DNA of 64,000 nt from Tethya wilhelma (taxonomy: Eukaryota; Porifera; Demospongiae; Tethyida; Tethyidae). Positions within the stretch are counted from its first letter, which is position 1. Each line of letters opens with the position of its first letter. A program made the translations under genes and the position numbers. The notes beneath the pieces are model-generated. The model saw nothing but the letters and a program-made list of their open reading frames with translations, was not told the origin of the DNA and did not search any database. This document shows, piece by piece, positions 35,089 to 45,987 of the stretch. The stretch is from contig CAXIPT010000016.1 of the NCBI GenBank assembly GCA_964030475.1, positions 580,257 to 644,256 on the forward strand. The letters are read 5' to 3'.

Positions 35089-37368
35089 CTAGAAACTTGT
35101 AGCAATTTCAGTTTCATCTGTATCACTACCACCATCAGTGACTCCTCCTACAACAAGGATGTTGTTGTCAGGGAGAGTTGTAGCCAGGCAGACTGATCTT
35201 CCAATGTTCATGTCACCTTTGTGACACCATTCATTAGTGTCTCTATTGAGTTCATATATGGCAGTTGTTCTCTTGTCTCGTTTGTCTCTTCCTCCAATAG
35301 CCAGTACTTTGTCATGAACAGTTACACAGGTAGAGCACCTCACTGGTAGGTCAGGAAGGTTGTGCCATACTTTAGATCTGAATATAGATGATAGCTTCCT
35401 ACGTCTTAAAGATTGAATTAGTTCACTAAACTGACAAGACAGCACAGAGTAGTCATTCTTGGAACCAAATGTGTAGCCTCCCATGAAGTAAAGAATATCT
35501 CCACACAGTGTAGCTGAAGCCCTACAAGTCCCAAAAGGAAGTTGAGCTGCTGTACTCCATTGTCTGGCTGCTATATCCATGACTTCTACACATTCCAGGA
35601 GACCACCATCATAACCTCCCATGACAGCCACGTGGGTGGTGGTGGAGACAACTGTAGGACTGTACCTTGCTGTAGGCATTGGAGGATATAGCTCCACCCA
35701 CTTTTGGTCATGGTACGTGAATAGCTTGTTTGTAGACCCACCTCCAACCGTTGTGAGTCTGTTGTTGATGGTTGTAAGAGTAGAACTTTTATAAGGACAG
35801 TCTGGTAGAGTTGACCATGTGGAGGTCCTGTAGTTGAAGGAATATATATTTTGATCATCATATGATTTGAAGTGGACAGTGTCTCTTATGATAGTAGAAG
35901 ATCCTCTATACACTCTTCGAGGTGCTTTTGGTCCCTTCCTCCATTTCAATGTTAACGCTTTCATAGCTGGTTTCTTCTTGGCTTCTGTCTGTTCTGATAG
36001 TGCTAGTTGTTGTAGCTGAGGCTGAATGTCTTGAGGCTGTGTTCTAGGTGGTGTCTCTCCATGTTGTGCTATTCCTTGTTGAAGTTCAGTAATCTTCTGG
36101 TTCTTTATTTCTAAAATCTTTTGAAGTTGCTGGATTTCTTGTTGAGTACTTTGAAGCTGTTGATCTTTGTACTGAATCAACTGAAGATTGTCTCGAATCT
36201 GCCTATCTTTGTCCTGAATCTGCTTATGTTTGTCCTGAATCTGCTTATGTTTGTCCTGAATCTGCTTATGTTTGTCCTGAATCTGCCTATCTTTGTCCTG
36301 AATCTGTTGAAGGTTGTCCTGAATCTGCCTATCTTTGTCCTGAATCTGTTCATCCTTCTCTTCAATGGTTTGTCTTTGTGTCCTAATTTGACGCTCTCTG
36401 TCACGAACTTGTTGCACACTAGAAGCATACAGTTGGGTTGATTTCAAGTGTTCAAGAGTTTGGCAAAGTTGTTCAGCTGTTGGCCTCTCAGTATCTTTGT
36501 CCTTTATACAGCTGAGAGCAATTGGTCGGAGAGGGTGGGCTGCAGGGATGAGGCTGATGTGAGATTGGCGACGTTCCTCTTCAGGGACAAGAACTCGTGC
36601 TTGAAGACTTTGAGATGGCTGTGTAGGATGAGGTAAATCCATTATTTCAAATCGATATATTGGGTTTGGAAATTGTCTTGTGATGACTTGTATTGTTAGA
36701 ACTCCAAAACTGAAGCAGTCCAGCTTGTCAGAGTAAACTGGTGGCTCGTCCAGAGTTTCAGGAGACATGTAGGCTGGTGTGCCTGGACACTGAGTCAGCG
36801 ATGCAAGTTGAGAAGCTGCAGCATCAGTGAGCATTGACATCCCAAAGTCTGTGACTTTAGCTCGACTCCCAGCAATTAGAAGGACGTTGTTGCTGGACAT
36901 GTCTCGATGGGTGATTTCATTGGAGTGAAGAAATGCCAGGGCCAATGCTGTGCCGTGTAAAATGTTGACTTGTAAATGATACAAGACAGTGTTTTGTGGT
37001 GTCTCTAGGAAGTGAGTGAGGCTCTCGTCCATGAGTTCCATTAGAAGCACAGGTACATTTGTTTGTGGATCTCGATACACTCCCAAATATTGTACGATGT
37101 TTGGGTGTTTGATCCGACTAAGAAAATGACACTCAGCTTCAAAGCGTCGTATTGGTTGACGGTGTTCCTTGCCTGGAGGAGAAGCAGGTTGTTGGGTAGG
37201 GAGGTTTGAAGTAAAAAGAACTGGATAGATCAACTTTGCAGCACATGGCAGTGAGTCACATTTAGCCTTGTAGACAGCTCCGTAAGAACCATGTCCTAGT
37301 TCTTGATCTCGAAAGATTTGAACATTAGCAAAAGAGAAACCCAACTCATTGTCTTGACGTTTAGCCAT
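35089..37368 (-). CDS. Protein kinase / coiled coil / Kelch protein, copy K4
   Basis: Intronless, 759 aa, the longest. MAKRQDNELGF start; GHGSYG, catalytic Lys, HRDMSSNN, DFG and SPE retained (SPETL instead of SPEAL). The length gain is in the coiled coil: about ten heptads including three consecutive identical QIQDKHK units encoded by near-identical 21-bp repeats (about 36225-36290). Kelch loops are distinct (KSYDDQNI, GGYDGGLLECVEV, GGYTFGSKND, GGVTDGGSD). Same linker type as K3 and K5. Confidence 0.88.
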   Translation of the reverse strand: MAKRQDNELGFSFANVQIFRDQELGHGSYGAVYKAKCDSLPCAAKLIYPVLFTSNLPTQQPASPPGKEHRQPIRRFEAECHFLSRIKHPNIVQYLGVYRDPQTNVPVLLMELMDESLTHFLETPQNTVLYHLQVNILHGTALALAFLHSNEITHRDMSSNNVLLIAGSRAKVTDFGMSMLTDAAASQLASLTQCPGTPAYMSPETLDEPPVYSDKLDCFSFGVLTIQVITRQFPNPIYRFEIMDLPHPTQPSQSLQARVLVPEEERRQSHISLIPAAHPLRPIALSCIKDKDTERPTAEQLCQTLEHLKSTQLYASSVQQVRDRERQIRTQRQTIEEKDEQIQDKDRQIQDNLQQIQDKDRQIQDKHKQIQDKHKQIQDKHKQIQDKDRQIRDNLQLIQYKDQQLQSTQQEIQQLQKILEIKNQKITELQQGIAQHGETPPRTQPQDIQPQLQQLALSEQTEAKKKPAMKALTLKWRKGPKAPRRVYRGSSTIIRDTVHFKSYDDQNIYSFNYRTSTWSTLPDCPYKSSTLTTINNRLTTVGGGSTNKLFTYHDQKWVELYPPMPTARYSPTVVSTTTHVAVMGGYDGGLLECVEVMDIAARQWSTAAQLPFGTCRASATLCGDILYFMGGYTFGSKNDYSVLSCQFSELIQSLRRRKLSSIFRSKVWHNLPDLPVRCSTCVTVHDKVLAIGGRDKRDKRTTAIYELNRDTNEWCHKGDMNIGRSVCLATTLPDNNILVVGGVTDGGSDTDETEIATSF
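36180..36350. repeat. 21-bp tandem repeats inside the K4 coiled coil
   Basis: Repeating TGTCCTGAATCTGC(T/C)TAT(G/C)TT units, each encoding one heptad. The same repeat with different copy number lies in K1 (12590-12730), K2 (16850-16950), K3 (32300-32370) and K5 (39910-39990). Confidence 0.85.
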
Positions 37369-38823
37369 GATTATTTATAATTGATCACCTTTTGTGAACA
37401 GTGTACTCTATATGCTCTTATTTGTAAGCTTTTTGAAGTGTTACTTATTGTCTGTCAATCTATGTGTATCGTATTCCAACTTTAGAGTAATCACTGCTTG
37501 TAAAGGTACGTGTGTGTGATAATTAGAATTAAGATCATGCTGGTGCGAGTTTAGTGTGAATACTTGAAACATTAACAAACCTTTTATAATTGTTGAGATA
37601 CTTGCAACAGAAACTTTCAAATGATTATTAGCCAGTCACTGTTCACTAACTCCAAATTCAGCAATACTGAGAATCTTCAAGAACTTTAGGCTATCTTATA
37701 ACCAACAGCAGGTGGTAATCACCTCAACTATACATTCTTTAGTAATTCTATGGTAGCTGATGACATAAAAAGTAACCTCAAGATGTATTGATGTGTGTCG
37801 CAACTATTCATTTAATTAATTTTGAGGAATACTACCAGCCAGAAGTTCCAACACAAAATTTAGCAACATGCAAATACACTTAAGTTATCACACATACTGA
37901 ATATTCTAAATGAACCAGAATCCCATAAAACTGTACCATGTTTGCTACCTCGCCGAAGTTGTTCTGTGCAATAAATTTGAGTTACATATCTAGCTAACTT
38001 CACTTCAAGTTGAAAAGCAAATAATGTAGAAATTTGTATTTATTGAATGTATGCTAATAGCAAGAGTTAAGCTGTACAGAGGTATAATAAGAGGTATGTA
38101 TTGAATGGGTGTGGCTTGTGTTGTTACTTGTCGTAGAGAGTAAAAAGTGAAAAAAGTGAATGAACAGTTATAGTAAAAATTTCAAAAAAATAAGTAGTGT
38201 AGGAATGAGTAGTGCGGTAAAATAAAGTATTGGAACAAGCCGGCATGGTCTCAATTTTGGCACCTCTTGCCCAGCAGTCCAGTTTAAGTTACCTGTCTAT
38301 TATAGTTTACCAACTGCTTACAAGAGTCGCAGGCTAGTAACTGCATGTCACCTCATGCAGGTCTTCTGGTGTTAGCTAGAAGATTCAAGTATGGCAACCA
38401 ACACTCCAGTGGCTGTGTTTTGTTATAATTATCATACACAACAGTGTGGGCGCTTGGATGCACAAGTGTTCTGTGACACAGATTGGTGAAGATCATCAAA
38501 TTGAAATGCATAACCAGAACAATTATTGCCAAATTGGCACCGTTTTCATCCGGTGTTATGACGCTTAATTGGTTGCTATACTTCCACAATTTTTGGCCCT
38601 GTGCAATTATATACATGTCTTGCGCTAAGGTACGTACGGCATGTACTCGGCAATTACACAATGTAATTTTGCAATGGGCACATGATCCTGTGTGTACTGA
38701 TGTATAGAACTTATATGCACAAATAAAGCAAATTGCACATGCATGCATGTGCAGCGTTTGTGCACAAATGAGAATAGCATAACCTATCTTGTGTGTTTTA
38801 ACTAATCCTATATCAATATGGTT
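37369..38823. other. K4-K5 intergenic interval
   Basis: Holds the K4 upstream flank to about 37800, a fragment resembling the start of EPRS intron 7 (GGGTGTGGCTTGTGTTGTTA at about 38107), and the inverted partners of 14722-14838 and 34590-34750. No gene seen. Confidence 0.6.
37749..37770. promoter_or_regulatory. RFX X-box-like plus CRE-like module upstream of K4, degenerate
   Basis: TATGGTAGCTGATGACATAA, about 385 bp before the K4 start codon; both half-motifs carry one change from the K2 and K5 versions. Confidence 0.3.
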
Positions 38824-41031
38824 TTAATTGAAGGTAATTTCAGTTTCATCAGTTTCATCATCATTAGTCCATCCTCCTACAACAAGGATGGTGTTGTCAG
38901 GGAGAGTTGTAGCCAGGCAGTATGATCTTCCAATGTTCATGTCACCTTTGTGACACCATTCTTTACTCTTTGTATTAAGTTCATAAATGGCAGTTGTATA
39001 CTTGTCTTGTTTGTCATTAACTCCTCCAATAGCCAGTAATTTACTGTGAACAGTTACACAGGTAGAGAACCTCACTGGTAGGTCAGGAAGGTGGTGCCAT
39101 ACTTTAGATCTAAATATGGATGATAGCTTGTTACGTCTTGATTGAATTAGTTCACTAAACTGACAAGACAGCACTGAGTAAGCATTATTAGAGCCATGGT
39201 GTGTGTCACCTCCCATTAGGTAGAGAGTATCTCCACAGAGTGTTGCTGAAGCCGTATTGGTCCTAAACGGAAGTTGAGCTGCTGTACTCCATTGTCTGGC
39301 TGCTATATCCATGACTTCTACACAATCTAAGTAACGTCCACCCCAACCTCCCATGACAGCCACATGGGTGGTGGTGGAGACAACTGTAGTACTATGCCTT
39401 GATGTAGGCATTGGAGGATATAGCTCCACCCACTTGTGGTCACGGTAGGTGAATAGCTTGTTTGTAAATTCACCTCCAACTGCTGTGAGTTTGTTGTTGA
39501 TGGTTGTAAGAGTAGAACTGGAGTGAGGAAACTTTGATGGTAGAGTTGACCATGTGGAGGTACTGTAGTTGAAGGAATGGACGTTTGGATGATAGCAACC
39601 ATTGATATAGGTGATATCACCAATGATAGTAAATGATCCTCTATATATTTTACTAGGTGCTTTTGGTCCCTTCCTCCATTTCAATGTTAGCTCTTTCAAA
39701 GCTGGTTTCTTCTTGGCTTCTGTTGGTTCTGATAGTGCTAGTTGTTGTAGCTGAGGCTGAATGTCCGGAGGCTGTGTTCTAGGTGGTGTCTCTCCATGCT
39801 GTGCTGTTTCTTGTTGAAGTTCAGTAATCTGATGGTTCTTTAGTTCTAACATCTTTTGAAGTTGCTGGTTTTTTTGCTGTGTACTTTGAAGCTGTTCTTG
39901 TAGGCAATCAATCTGTCTATCTTTGTCCTGAATCTGTCTATCTTTGTCCTGAAGCTGCCTATCTTTGTCCTGAGTTTGCCTATCTTTGTCCTGAATCTCT
40001 TCCTTCTTCTTTTCAATGGTTTGTTGATGCTCTCTGTCACGAACTTGTTGCTCTCTGTCACGAACTTGTTGCACACTAGAAGCATACAGTTGAGTAGATT
40101 TCAACTGTTCAAGAGTTTGGCAAAGTTGTTCAGTTGTTGGTCTCTCAGTATCTTTGTCCTTTATACAGCTGAGAGCAATTGGTCGGAGAGGGTGTTCTGC
40201 AGGGATGAGGCTGATGTGAGATTGGCGACGTTCCTCTTCAGGGATGTGAACTAATGCTTGAAGTCTTCGAGACGGCTGTGTAGGATGAGGTAAATCCATA
40301 GTTTGAAAACGATCTGTTGGCTTTGGAAATTCTCGTGTGATGGCTTGTATTGTTAGAACTCCAAAACTGAAGCAGTCCAGCTTGTCAGAGTAAACTGGTG
40401 GCTCATCCAGAGCTTCAGGAGACATGTAGGCTGGTGTGCCTGGACACTGAGTCAGCGATGCAAGTTGAGAAGCTGCAGCATCAGTGAGCGTTGACATCCC
40501 AAAGTCTGTAACTTTTGCTCGACTCCCAGCAATTAGAAGGACGTTGTTGCTCGAGATGTCTCGATGGGTGATTCCATTGGAGTGGAGAAATGCCAGGGCC
40601 AATGCTGTGTCGTGTAAAATGTTGACTTGTAAATGATAGAAGATAGTGTTTTGTGGTGTCTCTAGGAAGTGGGTGAGGCTCTCGTCCATGAGTTCCATTA
40701 GAAGCACAGGTACATTTGTTTGTGGATCTCTATACACTCCCAAATATTGTACAATATTTGGGTGTTTGATGTGACTAAGGAAACGACACTCAGCTTCAAA
40801 GCGTCGTATTGGTTGGCGGTGTTCCTTGCCTGGAGGAGAAGTAGGTTGTTGGTCAGGGAGGTTTGTAGTAAAAAGAACCGGATAGATCAACTTTGCAGCA
40901 CATGGCAGTGAGTCACATTTAGCCTTGTAGACAGCTCCATAAGAACCATGTCCTAGTTCTTGATCTCGAAAGATTTGAACATTAGCAAAAGAGAAACCCA
41001 ACTCATTCCGCCGCACTGGACGTCTAGCCAT
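38824..41031 (-). CDS. Protein kinase / coiled coil / Kelch protein, copy K5
   Basis: Intronless, 735 aa from the ATG at 41031 (MARRPVRRNELGF); an in-frame ATG three codons upstream is less likely given the paralogs. The kinase motifs are intact, with HRDISSNN instead of HRDMSSNN. The coiled coil starts with a duplicated QVRDRE(Q/H) segment, followed by about six heptads. Kelch loops differ again (GCYHPNV, GGWGGRYLDCVEV, GGDTHHGSNN, GGVNDKQDKYTT). The C-terminus ends TDETEITFN. Confidence 0.88.
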   Translation of the reverse strand: MARRPVRRNELGFSFANVQIFRDQELGHGSYGAVYKAKCDSLPCAAKLIYPVLFTTNLPDQQPTSPPGKEHRQPIRRFEAECRFLSHIKHPNIVQYLGVYRDPQTNVPVLLMELMDESLTHFLETPQNTIFYHLQVNILHDTALALAFLHSNGITHRDISSNNVLLIAGSRAKVTDFGMSTLTDAAASQLASLTQCPGTPAYMSPEALDEPPVYSDKLDCFSFGVLTIQAITREFPKPTDRFQTMDLPHPTQPSRRLQALVHIPEEERRQSHISLIPAEHPLRPIALSCIKDKDTERPTTEQLCQTLEQLKSTQLYASSVQQVRDREQQVRDREHQQTIEKKKEEIQDKDRQTQDKDRQLQDKDRQIQDKDRQIDCLQEQLQSTQQKNQQLQKMLELKNHQITELQQETAQHGETPPRTQPPDIQPQLQQLALSEPTEAKKKPALKELTLKWRKGPKAPSKIYRGSFTIIGDITYINGCYHPNVHSFNYSTSTWSTLPSKFPHSSSTLTTINNKLTAVGGEFTNKLFTYRDHKWVELYPPMPTSRHSTTVVSTTTHVAVMGGWGGRYLDCVEVMDIAARQWSTAAQLPFRTNTASATLCGDTLYLMGGDTHHGSNNAYSVLSCQFSELIQSRRNKLSSIFRSKVWHHLPDLPVRFSTCVTVHSKLLAIGGVNDKQDKYTTAIYELNTKSKEWCHKGDMNIGRSYCLATTLPDNTILVVGGWTNDDETDETEITFN

Positions 41032-41262
41032 GTGTGACAATTTAATAAACTAGTATTCCAAATTTAGAGTTGTGCTTGCAAAGATGTTGCATTGAACCTT
41101 TTATAATTTTGAGATACTTGCAACAGAAACTTTCAAATAATTATTAGCCAGTCACTGTTCACTAACTCCAAATACAGCAGTACTGAAAATCTTCTAGAAC
41201 TTTTGGATATATATCATTATAAACATCATGTGATAACAATCCACCCAATCATTGCTGTAGCA

Positions 41263-41286
41263 TTACCATGGTAACTGATGACATCA
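41263..41286. promoter_or_regulatory. RFX X-box-like plus CRE-like module upstream of K5
   Basis: ACCATGGTAACTGATGACAT followed by CA, about 235 bp before the K5 start codon, the closest of the five to its gene. Confidence 0.4.
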
Positions 41287-41392
41287 AACTCACCTTATGA
41301 TAATGATGATAATTATCATTATGAATACACTTATAGTACAAAAATCACCCTGGAATTCATAATACACATAATCTTTCCTTGCTGTTGTGCAC

Positions 41393-41458
41393 TAGCCTCC
41401 GTTGCCAGACCCCTCCCTCCTTGATAAATAAGGTGGGAGGGGCCTCGGGATGAGGCTA
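41393..41458. mobile_element. 66-bp foldback MITE, near-perfect 9-bp target-site duplication
   Basis: TAGCCTCCGTTGCCAGACCC at the left, and a right end GGGATGAGGCTA. Flanks are GTTGTGCAC (41384-41392) and GTTATGCAC (41459-41467), one mismatch. Confidence 0.75.
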
Positions 41459-42142
41459 GTTATGCACTAGGTTACAGTATGTCTCTGTATGATCTGCTTT
41501 AATTGCATACATGTGTGCTTGTCCTATTGATTTATTTGCTCCTTACCTGGTATTGTGCTTGTAATGGTTAATTAAATGTTTTGTCAGTTGCAGAAGAGTG
41601 CTTAACACTGCATCATGAGTGTTTTATCATTGAGAAACACATTGGTACTAGTTCTATACCCTCTCCCGTTATGAATCAGCTTAGTACAGATGGCTGATGA
41701 TGTCTTGTGTTATTGGCTACCGTGCAGCCTCATGCAGATGTAGAGAAGACATACAACAGCACGAAGGAGTACAAAACGATACACTCATAGTAGGATGACT
41801 AGTACCATAGTGACGTCACTGTATAAACTCAGCTGATATTATACTATACCCTAGTGTAGAACCACCATGTATTGCTATAGTTACTACTGGTGGTTTGCCA
41901 GTGTACACATGGGATAGGTAAACTTAGATGGTACCTTTGAAGTGTGACCTAACAATGATACAAGCCATTACGTTTTTACTATATGTATAATAATTATGTA
42001 TTGTAACCTTTGTGCAGCTGTATAGGTCTCAGTCAACTAGTACTTGTACAAGTTTATTATTTCCTTGGTTCTGAAGGAAGTCATGAATTGTGTGGGCTCT
42101 GTCTTCTGCAGGAGACCTGAACTGGTGTAGTTCTGTGGAGTA

Positions 42143-42571
42143 ATGGCTGGACTTAAAGTCTGTGGGAGCTTCTCTTTGCATTGGTGAGTTATCCAGTTCA
42201 GGCTCATACTGATTGATGAATGAAACTCATAAGTTTGACAACTTAGCTAGCTAAGTAATAATGTGAGTTTATAGTTGCTGCATGAAATCATGAAACTTTT
42301 TGTCTGGCTGGCTATTGTTATGCTAGCTACTTTTGTTATCTATAAATTATCTGATTGCCATAATTATTATTATAATTATTGTATATACGTATGCATGTGT
42401 TCTAATTATTATCGTTGACATCTTTAGTATACTACATGGTTGTACTACCTGGTTCATCTAATTTTGTTTCATTTGCTATACTGTTCTCTATACTCTCTTT
42501 TGTCCTTCTATAAATATTTTGGTCTACTTGTGTTTTCTATAATGTTCTAGGCACTGTATTGATTCTAGTTC

Positions 42572-42614
<43 letters not shown>

Positions 42615-42825
42615 GTTAATAACAGGGTCTGTTCATTTCTCCCCCTCTCCCCCTCTCCGTCTCTCCAGGGAGGAGGTGGCTGAGCCAGGTGCTCCTGCCA
42701 TGGGGGCCAAGGCTCTCTGTTGTCCTTTTGAGCAGCCTAAGCCTCTTGACCCAGGTCAAAGATGTGTTCGTCCTGAATGTGACAATCTGGCCAAGTGCTA
42801 CACTCTCTTTGGACGAAGTTATTGA
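42143..42825 (+). CDS. 'Micro-EPRS': EPRS exon 1-like joined in frame to an EPRS last-exon copy
   Basis: Exon A 42143-42183 (ATG GCT GGA CTT AAA GTC TGT..., ending TTGCATTG before GTGAGT) resembles EPRS exon 1 (MATVKVCVNLS against MAGLKVCGSFS). Exon B 42669-42825 is a near-identical copy of the last EPRS exon (differences include N-to-D and Q-to-L) with the same upstream intron end and (TC)n tract. Exon A ends in phase 2 and exon B needs phase 2, so the joined frame is intact: 65 aa ending in the ProRS C-terminal zinc-binding tail (CC, CVRPEC, C, GRSY). The catalytic domains are absent. This is an internally deleted EPRS duplicate; it may be a pseudogene or a small expressed protein. The intact frame and splice signals favour keeping it as a candidate gene. 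Confidence 0.5.
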
Positions 42826-42882
42826 AATTAATTATAGTTATAAAATTCTATGATTTGATTATTGCAGAGACTACTTCTTTTT

Positions 42883-42894
42883 TGCGCATGCGCA
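42883..42894. promoter_or_regulatory. NRF1-like palindrome upstream of DM1
   Basis: TGCGCATGCGCA, 208 bp before the DM1 ATG. A similar TGCGCATGCG lies at 49822-49831, about 95 bp before the small coiled-coil gene, and CATGCGCA at about 46159 before DM2. Confidence 0.4.
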
Positions 42895-43101
42895 CATTCC
42901 AGGCGTACTTTGGACTATGAATTCGTTTAGGTAAGCATACGTGTGGTTTTGGTACGTGCAATTGTAATGCATTGTGGAATGCATATATAAATTCATAATG
43001 ACTGTATTCTAGGCACGTACTATAATACGTACAACGTGTGTACATGTGGATCATTTAAAGTTTTGAGTAACCGAAAAGATTGCCGTTGGAAACGTCCATC
43101 C

Positions 43102-43924
43102 ATGGCCTCGGGAAGGCACTACTCACCAGCACCTCCACCTAGTCGTGCCTCCTCCAACAGCATACATGTAAGTACTGTAGTCTATTCAAAGCTCATCCAC
43201 GCGCGACAAAGCTGTTTGTGAGTAGTAGTAGTTGGGTGGTACCCATAAGCGAGGCCATTTTGAGCAGTGTGTGTGGAGTGTATAAGCTAAAGATCGAGTA
43301 TAAACTGCACGAGATCGACCTTGACACTTTCAGTTGATGTATTTATGAACAGTACCAGTACGTTATATAGTGACTGTGTTCAGGTCTCTCTCTGTGTGCA
43401 TGTGGGCATATGTGTGTGAACAAAGTGGAAGCTACATGGCTGCATATGTTGTCACCTCTTTATCTCATGAATAAATAAGTTAGTTATCTCGTGAATTGAG
43501 TTAGTTATATATCATAACCAGGTTACACCCCCACTTTCTCTCTCTCTCACACACAGGCACCAACTGCTACTCAAAATGCACAGACGGCCTTTCGTACCAT
43601 CCTTATCAAAGTCTCCCAGCAACTCACCCAGAAAGATGGAGAGAAACTCTCCTTCATCTGTAACCTCCCCTCCTCTGAGAGCCCCTGGACCCCTCTCAAT
43701 GTCCTCCGAGAGCTGGAGAAGATGGGCGTGTTCTCGTACAATAACATCGGCCCCCTCATTAAGTTGCTAACGGACATCACTAGGGTGGACATCATTAACA
43801 GCTGTGGACTGAAGGAGTACCCCTCTGAGATTCCTTTGGACAAGAGTGAGTTTGTGAAAAAAAAAAAATGTTAAGTACTGATTGTAACATTATCTAGGGG
43901 GAAAGTAGACTCTTCATGATTGAA

Positions 43925-43973
<49 letters not shown>

Positions 43974-44148
43974 TTGTGAGAGAGAGAGAGAGAGATGTTA
44001 TGCCTAACGTTTGGTCTAGTAAAAAATGTCGTCTAACAGAAATGGCTTACAAGTTCATGTGACAATATGCATGACATTGTGTGTTTGTGAGTGTTTAGAT
44101 GTGTTATTGTAAATTAACTGTTTGACGGACATAATATCCACGACGTAG

Positions 44149-44209
<61 letters not shown>

Positions 44210-45987
44210 TGAGTGAGTGAGTGAGTGAGTGTGTGTGCGTGCTGTGAAATACAAAAATAATGATTTATTATTATGTTTAATAACCGTGACCTACCTGCAT
44301 ATAAAATTATTTGAGTGTGTACAATAAGCTTAAGATTCTCCAAACAAGCAGTACCTGCTATCCAAACATACAATTATGCGTACATATCGCCCGTAAAGGT
44401 GATAATAATTATTATCATATTGCAATAGCCTCATTAGGTACGGATAACCATAGGGTTAATAAGCCATACAATTATAGATATGGAAGCCATAGTAGTGACA
44501 GTTTTTGCAGCTGTTAGTTTCTTTAAGGAAGGACAGCATACCACTCTATTGAATAGTCATTTTATTGATGTGGTCACGATGTAATAATGATGTAATGATT
44601 AAAGGTTCTAAGTTTGCAAGTAGTGCTTTGATTTGTTCTAAAAATAGTAACACTGTAATTGAATTGAGCTATTTTTAATGTTCCAGGAACTTTCCAACAG
44701 AGACCTTCAGAGAACTCCTTTGACCTGCATCACACAAACTCCGACCCCAGTTTTTATCAAGGGGAAGATTATCTCGCTAATACATCACCACCTCGTGAGG
44801 ACAGCACAAGCCCCGCCTCCCTTGTCACACCCACCTCCCAATTACAATCAATGAGCGTAGAAGATAAACGTCAGTTGCTACAGCAACTGGCCTGTGACCC
44901 AGACTCCAAGGCCTACATGGAGCAGCTTGTGAGAGATGATGACCATCGAGGTAGTGCTAGTCTGAGTCCGGGAAACAGCGCTTTGTCCAAATCTGCTCCT
45001 ACAGTGGCATCACAAAGCTTGCAGTTTAACCTATCACATGATATGTCACATGACCTGTCCAACATGTCACATGATCGGTTCAATAGCTCTGGAATTGGAG
45101 GAGCATGCCTACCAAGCCAACCTGAAGAAGAGCTTCTCTCCCGAAAACCTCCAAACTCCATTGGCCTGGAATCTATCCATTCTTCTAAGAGACTCCATCA
45201 CCAGTCTTCCAGCATCTCCACACAAGAGTCATCTTTACGCTCCCAGCAGAACACGATTGCTTCTTCTAGCACTTCGGGCATTGAATCTGACCTTTCACCT
45301 TTTGAGGGACCGCTCACGAAACAGCTGTCTAACATGTCAACTGGTAGCTATGGACATGGTGGTGAGTTAGTGGGTGGGGTTAATGTGCTATGTCTGACAC
45401 ACTCGCATACATACTTACACATACATATACACACACACACAGTTCGTTCCCTAGAATCACCAGTTGAAGAATTTGTCAGCATTCCTCATGATGCCTACAA
45501 GGCAAACCATGGTAGCGTTTCTTCGGCAACATTCGACGAGGAATACCCTGCGATTAACAAGATGTTGGCAAAATGGAAATGGAAAAGAACTGACCTTTGT
45601 GAACCCATCTACAAACACTCTCCAAAAACCTTTTCAAAAGATGTGAAAATGAGAAGTGCTCCTAGCCACAGATCTAAAGACATCACGCTAACATTTGTCC
45701 TGACTCCCAACGGTCTGAACAAGGACAAGGACGTCTGTATGACTATGTCTGTCAAGGTGGAGGTGAGCAAGAAGAGCAGGCAGATGAAGGAAATGGCCCA
45801 GCTGCACATGAAACTCACATCACAAACGAATGAAGGAAGCGAGTTTGTTTCTGCCAAAAGTATTATGCACAAACTCGAAACATTTCATATTCACGACTTT
45901 ATTCCTCACACTGTTGTCAAGGACTCACATGCTAAGTATGTAGAGTTTTGTGTAGAGGCGTATCTAACTCACGACAATACCCAATGA
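43102..45987 (+). CDS. DED-like / Ser-rich linker / MATH-like protein, copy DM1
   Basis: Exons 43102-43167, 43557-43845, 44687-45361 and 45443-45987 (1575 nt, 524 aa). Residues about 32-105 (FRTILIKVSQQLTQKDGEKL..., NVLRELEKMGVFS, GPLIKLLTDITRVDIINSCG) follow the six-helix death-effector pattern, with the LxFLC-like core (LSFICNLP) and the ending 'LL..I.R.DII'. About 106-385 is a Ser/Thr/Gln-rich, probably disordered linker. About 395-522 is beta-rich: KWKWKRTDLCE, LTFVLTPNGLNKDKD, and a terminal block ending FIPHTVVKDSHAKYVEFCVE. This order (W.W, then YPNG-like, then FI.H) is that of MATH/TRAF-C domains; I infer a divergent one. Intron 3 (45362-45442) is 81 bp, stop-free and in frame. An upstream in-frame ATG is at 43036. 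Inferred role: cytoplasmic adaptor in death-fold/TRAF signalling. Confidence 0.7.
43928..44240. repeat. (GT)n microsatellites in DM1 intron 2
   Basis: GT runs at 43930-43968 and 44152-44206, the latter followed by (GAGT)n and GT. No coding value. Confidence 0.9.

Larger units (their letters stand above)
41041..42142. other. Interval between K5 and the micro-EPRS
   Basis: The first 300 bp is the conserved kinase-gene upstream flank. A 66-bp foldback element is at 41393-41458. Unremarkable AT-rich DNA follows, and from about 42070 a copy of the EPRS-flank sequence also seen at 30160. Confidence 0.6.

Noticed and set aside
45362..45442. Treating DM1 exons 3 and 4 as one continuous exon
   Set aside because: The segment has donor and acceptor signals and encodes low-complexity Thr/His residues; kept as an intron, with retention noted as possible.
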